Shown piece after piece: positions 62,268 to 64,000 of a stretch of 64,000 bases of DNA. Each line of letters opens with the position of its first letter. The first letter of the stretch is position 1. Both the position numbers and the translations under genes were made by a program. The DNA lies in the NCBI RefSeq assembly GCF_902497785.1, contig NZ_CABVHK010000001.1, positions 310,001 through 374,000 of the forward strand, in the 5' to 3' direction. Source of the stretch: Pseudomonas fluorescens (GTDB taxonomy: Bacteria > Pseudomonadota > Gammaproteobacteria > Pseudomonadales > Pseudomonadaceae). The notes under the pieces were generated by a model that was not told the DNA's origin, did no database searches, and worked only from the letters and a program-made list of their open reading frames with translations.

Positions 62268-62527
62268 GTGGGAGTACACCGGGTGATTCATCCGCCAACA
62301 ACCGGATCAACAGGGACACCGATATTGGCCATTTAGATCCCCTTTTGGCCGACCTCACTCTATGAACCACCCAGTGCCTCAGCAAGAATCAGAACAGCAT
62401 GGCCAATCCAGTCACGCCCGGCAAAACCACAACTAGAATCTTCTCAGCATCACCTTTGGCAATTTCGTAAGGCCTGCCGTGTACAAAACATAAAAACCAG
62501 AGCGGTACACACTTGGGGAAGTCATTC

Positions 62528-63631
62528 ATGGTCACGATGAAAAGCATACTGGGCGCCACCGTTTGCGGGTTGACGCTGCTGGCCAGCGCCGTTCACGCCG
62601 AACAGCGGGAATTGCGCGTGTATAACTGGGCGGATTACATCCTGCCGTCCGTGCCCAAGGACTTCGCCGACAAGACCGGCATCAAACTGACCTGGGACAC
62701 CTTCGACACTAATGAATCGCTGGAAGCCAAGTTGCTCACCGGCAACTCCGGATACGACCTGGTGGTGCCGTCCAATCAGTTCATCGAAACCCAGATCAAG
62801 GCCGGCGTGTTCCAGAAACTGGACAAGTCCAAGTTGCCCAACTGGTCGCACCAAGACCCGGCACTGCTCAAGTTGCTGGACAAGAACGACCCCGGCAACC
62901 AGTACGGCGTGCCTTACATGTACGGCACCGTGCTGATCGGCTTCAACCCGGCGAAGGTGGAAGCGGCGCTGGGCAAGAATGCGCCGGTGGACAGTTGGGA
63001 CCTGGTGTTCAAACCCGAGTACATGGAAAAGCTGAAATCCTGCGGCGTGGCGATGCTTGATTCACCGTCGGAAATCCTGCCGATTGCGCTGCACTACCTT
63101 GGGCTGGACCCCAACAGCCAGAACCCGGATGACTATGAAAAAGCCAAGGCGCTGATGATGAAGGTTCGCCCTTACGTGACCTACTTCAACTCCGCCAAGT
63201 ACATGACCGACATCGCCAACGGCGATATTTGCGTCGCCATCGGCTACTCCGGCAGCTTCTACCAGTTCGGCAATCGCGCCAAGGAAGCGGGCAACGGCGT
63301 GGTGGTCGATTGGCGCTTGCCGAAAGAGGGCGCGCCGATCTGGTTCGACACCTTCGCCATCCCGAAAAGCGCGAAAAACGTTGAAGAGGCCCACGAATTT
63401 CTGAATAGCGTTTTGCTGGAGCCGACAGTCATCGCCCCGATCAGTGACTTCCTCGGCTACCCGAACGCCAACAAAGACTCGATTGCGCTGATCAACAAGG
63501 AAATCACCGGCAACCCGAACCTGACGCCGACCAGCGAAGCGTTGAAAACCCTCTACGTGGTGCAACCGTTGCCGCAGAAACTTGAGCGGGTTCGTACGCG
63601 GGTGTGGACCAGCATCAAGTCCGACAAGTAA
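62528..63631 (+). CDS. PotF/SpuD-like polyamine ABC transporter binding protein
   Basis: This 367-residue protein has a signal peptide (MVTMKSILGATVCGLTLLAS, cleaved near VHA) and the PotF/SpuD fold: LRVYNWADYILPSVPKDFAD, GYDLVVPSNQF, YGVPYMYGTVLIGFNP and SPSEILPIALHYLGLDPNS. It binds putrescine or a related amine in the periplasm. GGGGAAG lies 7 bases before the ATG at 62528; an upstream in-frame TTG is rejected. No ABC permease or ATPase genes follow in the window, so it is an orphan binding protein. Its place near patD and the demethylase suggests an amine scavenging role. Confidence 0.92.
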   Translation: MVTMKSILGATVCGLTLLASAVHAEQRELRVYNWADYILPSVPKDFADKTGIKLTWDTFDTNESLEAKLLTGNSGYDLVVPSNQFIETQIKAGVFQKLDKSKLPNWSHQDPALLKLLDKNDPGNQYGVPYMYGTVLIGFNPAKVEAALGKNAPVDSWDLVFKPEYMEKLKSCGVAMLDSPSEILPIALHYLGLDPNSQNPDDYEKAKALMMKVRPYVTYFNSAKYMTDIANGDICVAIGYSGSFYQFGNRAKEAGNGVVVDWRLPKEGAPIWFDTFAIPKSAKNVEEAHEFLNSVLLEPTVIAPISDFLGYPNANKDSIALINKEITGNPNLTPTSEALKTLYVVQPLPQKLERVRTRVWTSIKSDK

Positions 63632-63653
63632 CCCTCGCGCATGAAATGTCTTT

Positions 63654-63762
63654 CCTGTGGTGAGGGGATTTATCCCCGTTCGGCTGCGAAGCAGTCGTCA
63701 GCCGGTTTTGCCGGATGCTGGGGCCGCTTCGCGACCCAACGGGGATAAATCCCCTCACCACA
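63654..63762. repeat. inverted repeat of the GTGAGGGGATTTATCCCC class
   Basis: CTGTGGTGAGGGGATTTATC and the complementary arm flank an inner GC-rich stem with GGGGCCGCTTCGCGACCC. This is another Pseudomonas intergenic palindrome class, between convergent genes. Confidence 0.88.
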
Positions 63763-63770
63763 ATGTGCGT

Positions 63771-64000
<230 letters not shown>

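Overview
The window is chromosomal DNA of a Pseudomonas, most likely from the P. fluorescens group. The evidence is GC-rich codon use, several classes of Pseudomonas REP palindromes in almost every larger intergenic gap, a group 2 pha/mrp antiporter operon with fused subunits A and B, a glcDEFG operon, and many small Pseudomonas-type proteins. I see no rRNA, tRNA, prophage, transposase or CRISPR array.

Layout. 1-7.2 kb: a DksA-like protein, a chemoreceptor, five small proteins of unknown function (one DUF2789), a betaine-type ABC binding protein and a DUF3995 membrane protein. 7.3-13.4 kb: the phaABCDEFG cation/proton antiporter operon on the minus strand. 13.7-16.8 kb: an EamA exporter divergent from an XRE-cupin regulator, then an FAD/NAD(P) protein. 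16.9-19.3 kb: two small exported proteins sharing a C-terminal motif, an orphan OmpR-type response regulator and a DUF2790 protein. 19.4-26.5 kb: ybdK, two EamA exporters, a LysR regulator, a 27-residue membrane peptide and katG. 26.7-31.0 kb: an orphan ybdD, an exported protein-DUF2024-rof operon divergent from a MarR regulator with four C-terminal cysteines, and a winged-helix regulator followed by a beta-propeller protein. 31.2-34.9 kb: glucarate transport and dehydration under a LysR regulator. 35.9-45.4 kb: a diguanylate cyclase, a LOG protein, a MocR/azoR pair divergent from a CMD-family protein, an SMR exporter, and hydrolases and oxidoreductases, two of which have Tat-like leaders. 45.5-51.8 kb: glcDEFG and a glycolate/lactate permease.

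52.3-63.6 kb looks like an amine-utilisation region. It holds gamma-aminobutyraldehyde dehydrogenase (patD), an APC permease, a three-gene heme-dependent oxidative N-demethylase operon, a sigma-54 activator without a receiver domain, a PAS-only sensor and a PotF-like binding protein. I find a good sigma-54 promoter before the demethylase operon, a weaker one before the regulator operon, and a shared 16-bp site upstream of both. These support a local regulatory circuit.

Non-coding highlights are five copies of a roughly 300-bp dispersed element whose hairpins show compensatory base changes, a 40-bp module that repeatedly sits beside REP pairs, a three-copy 152-bp tandem array, and a probable structured RNA ending in a strong intrinsic terminator at 62.0-62.3 kb. 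The window closes inside a trans-sulfuration enzyme gene.
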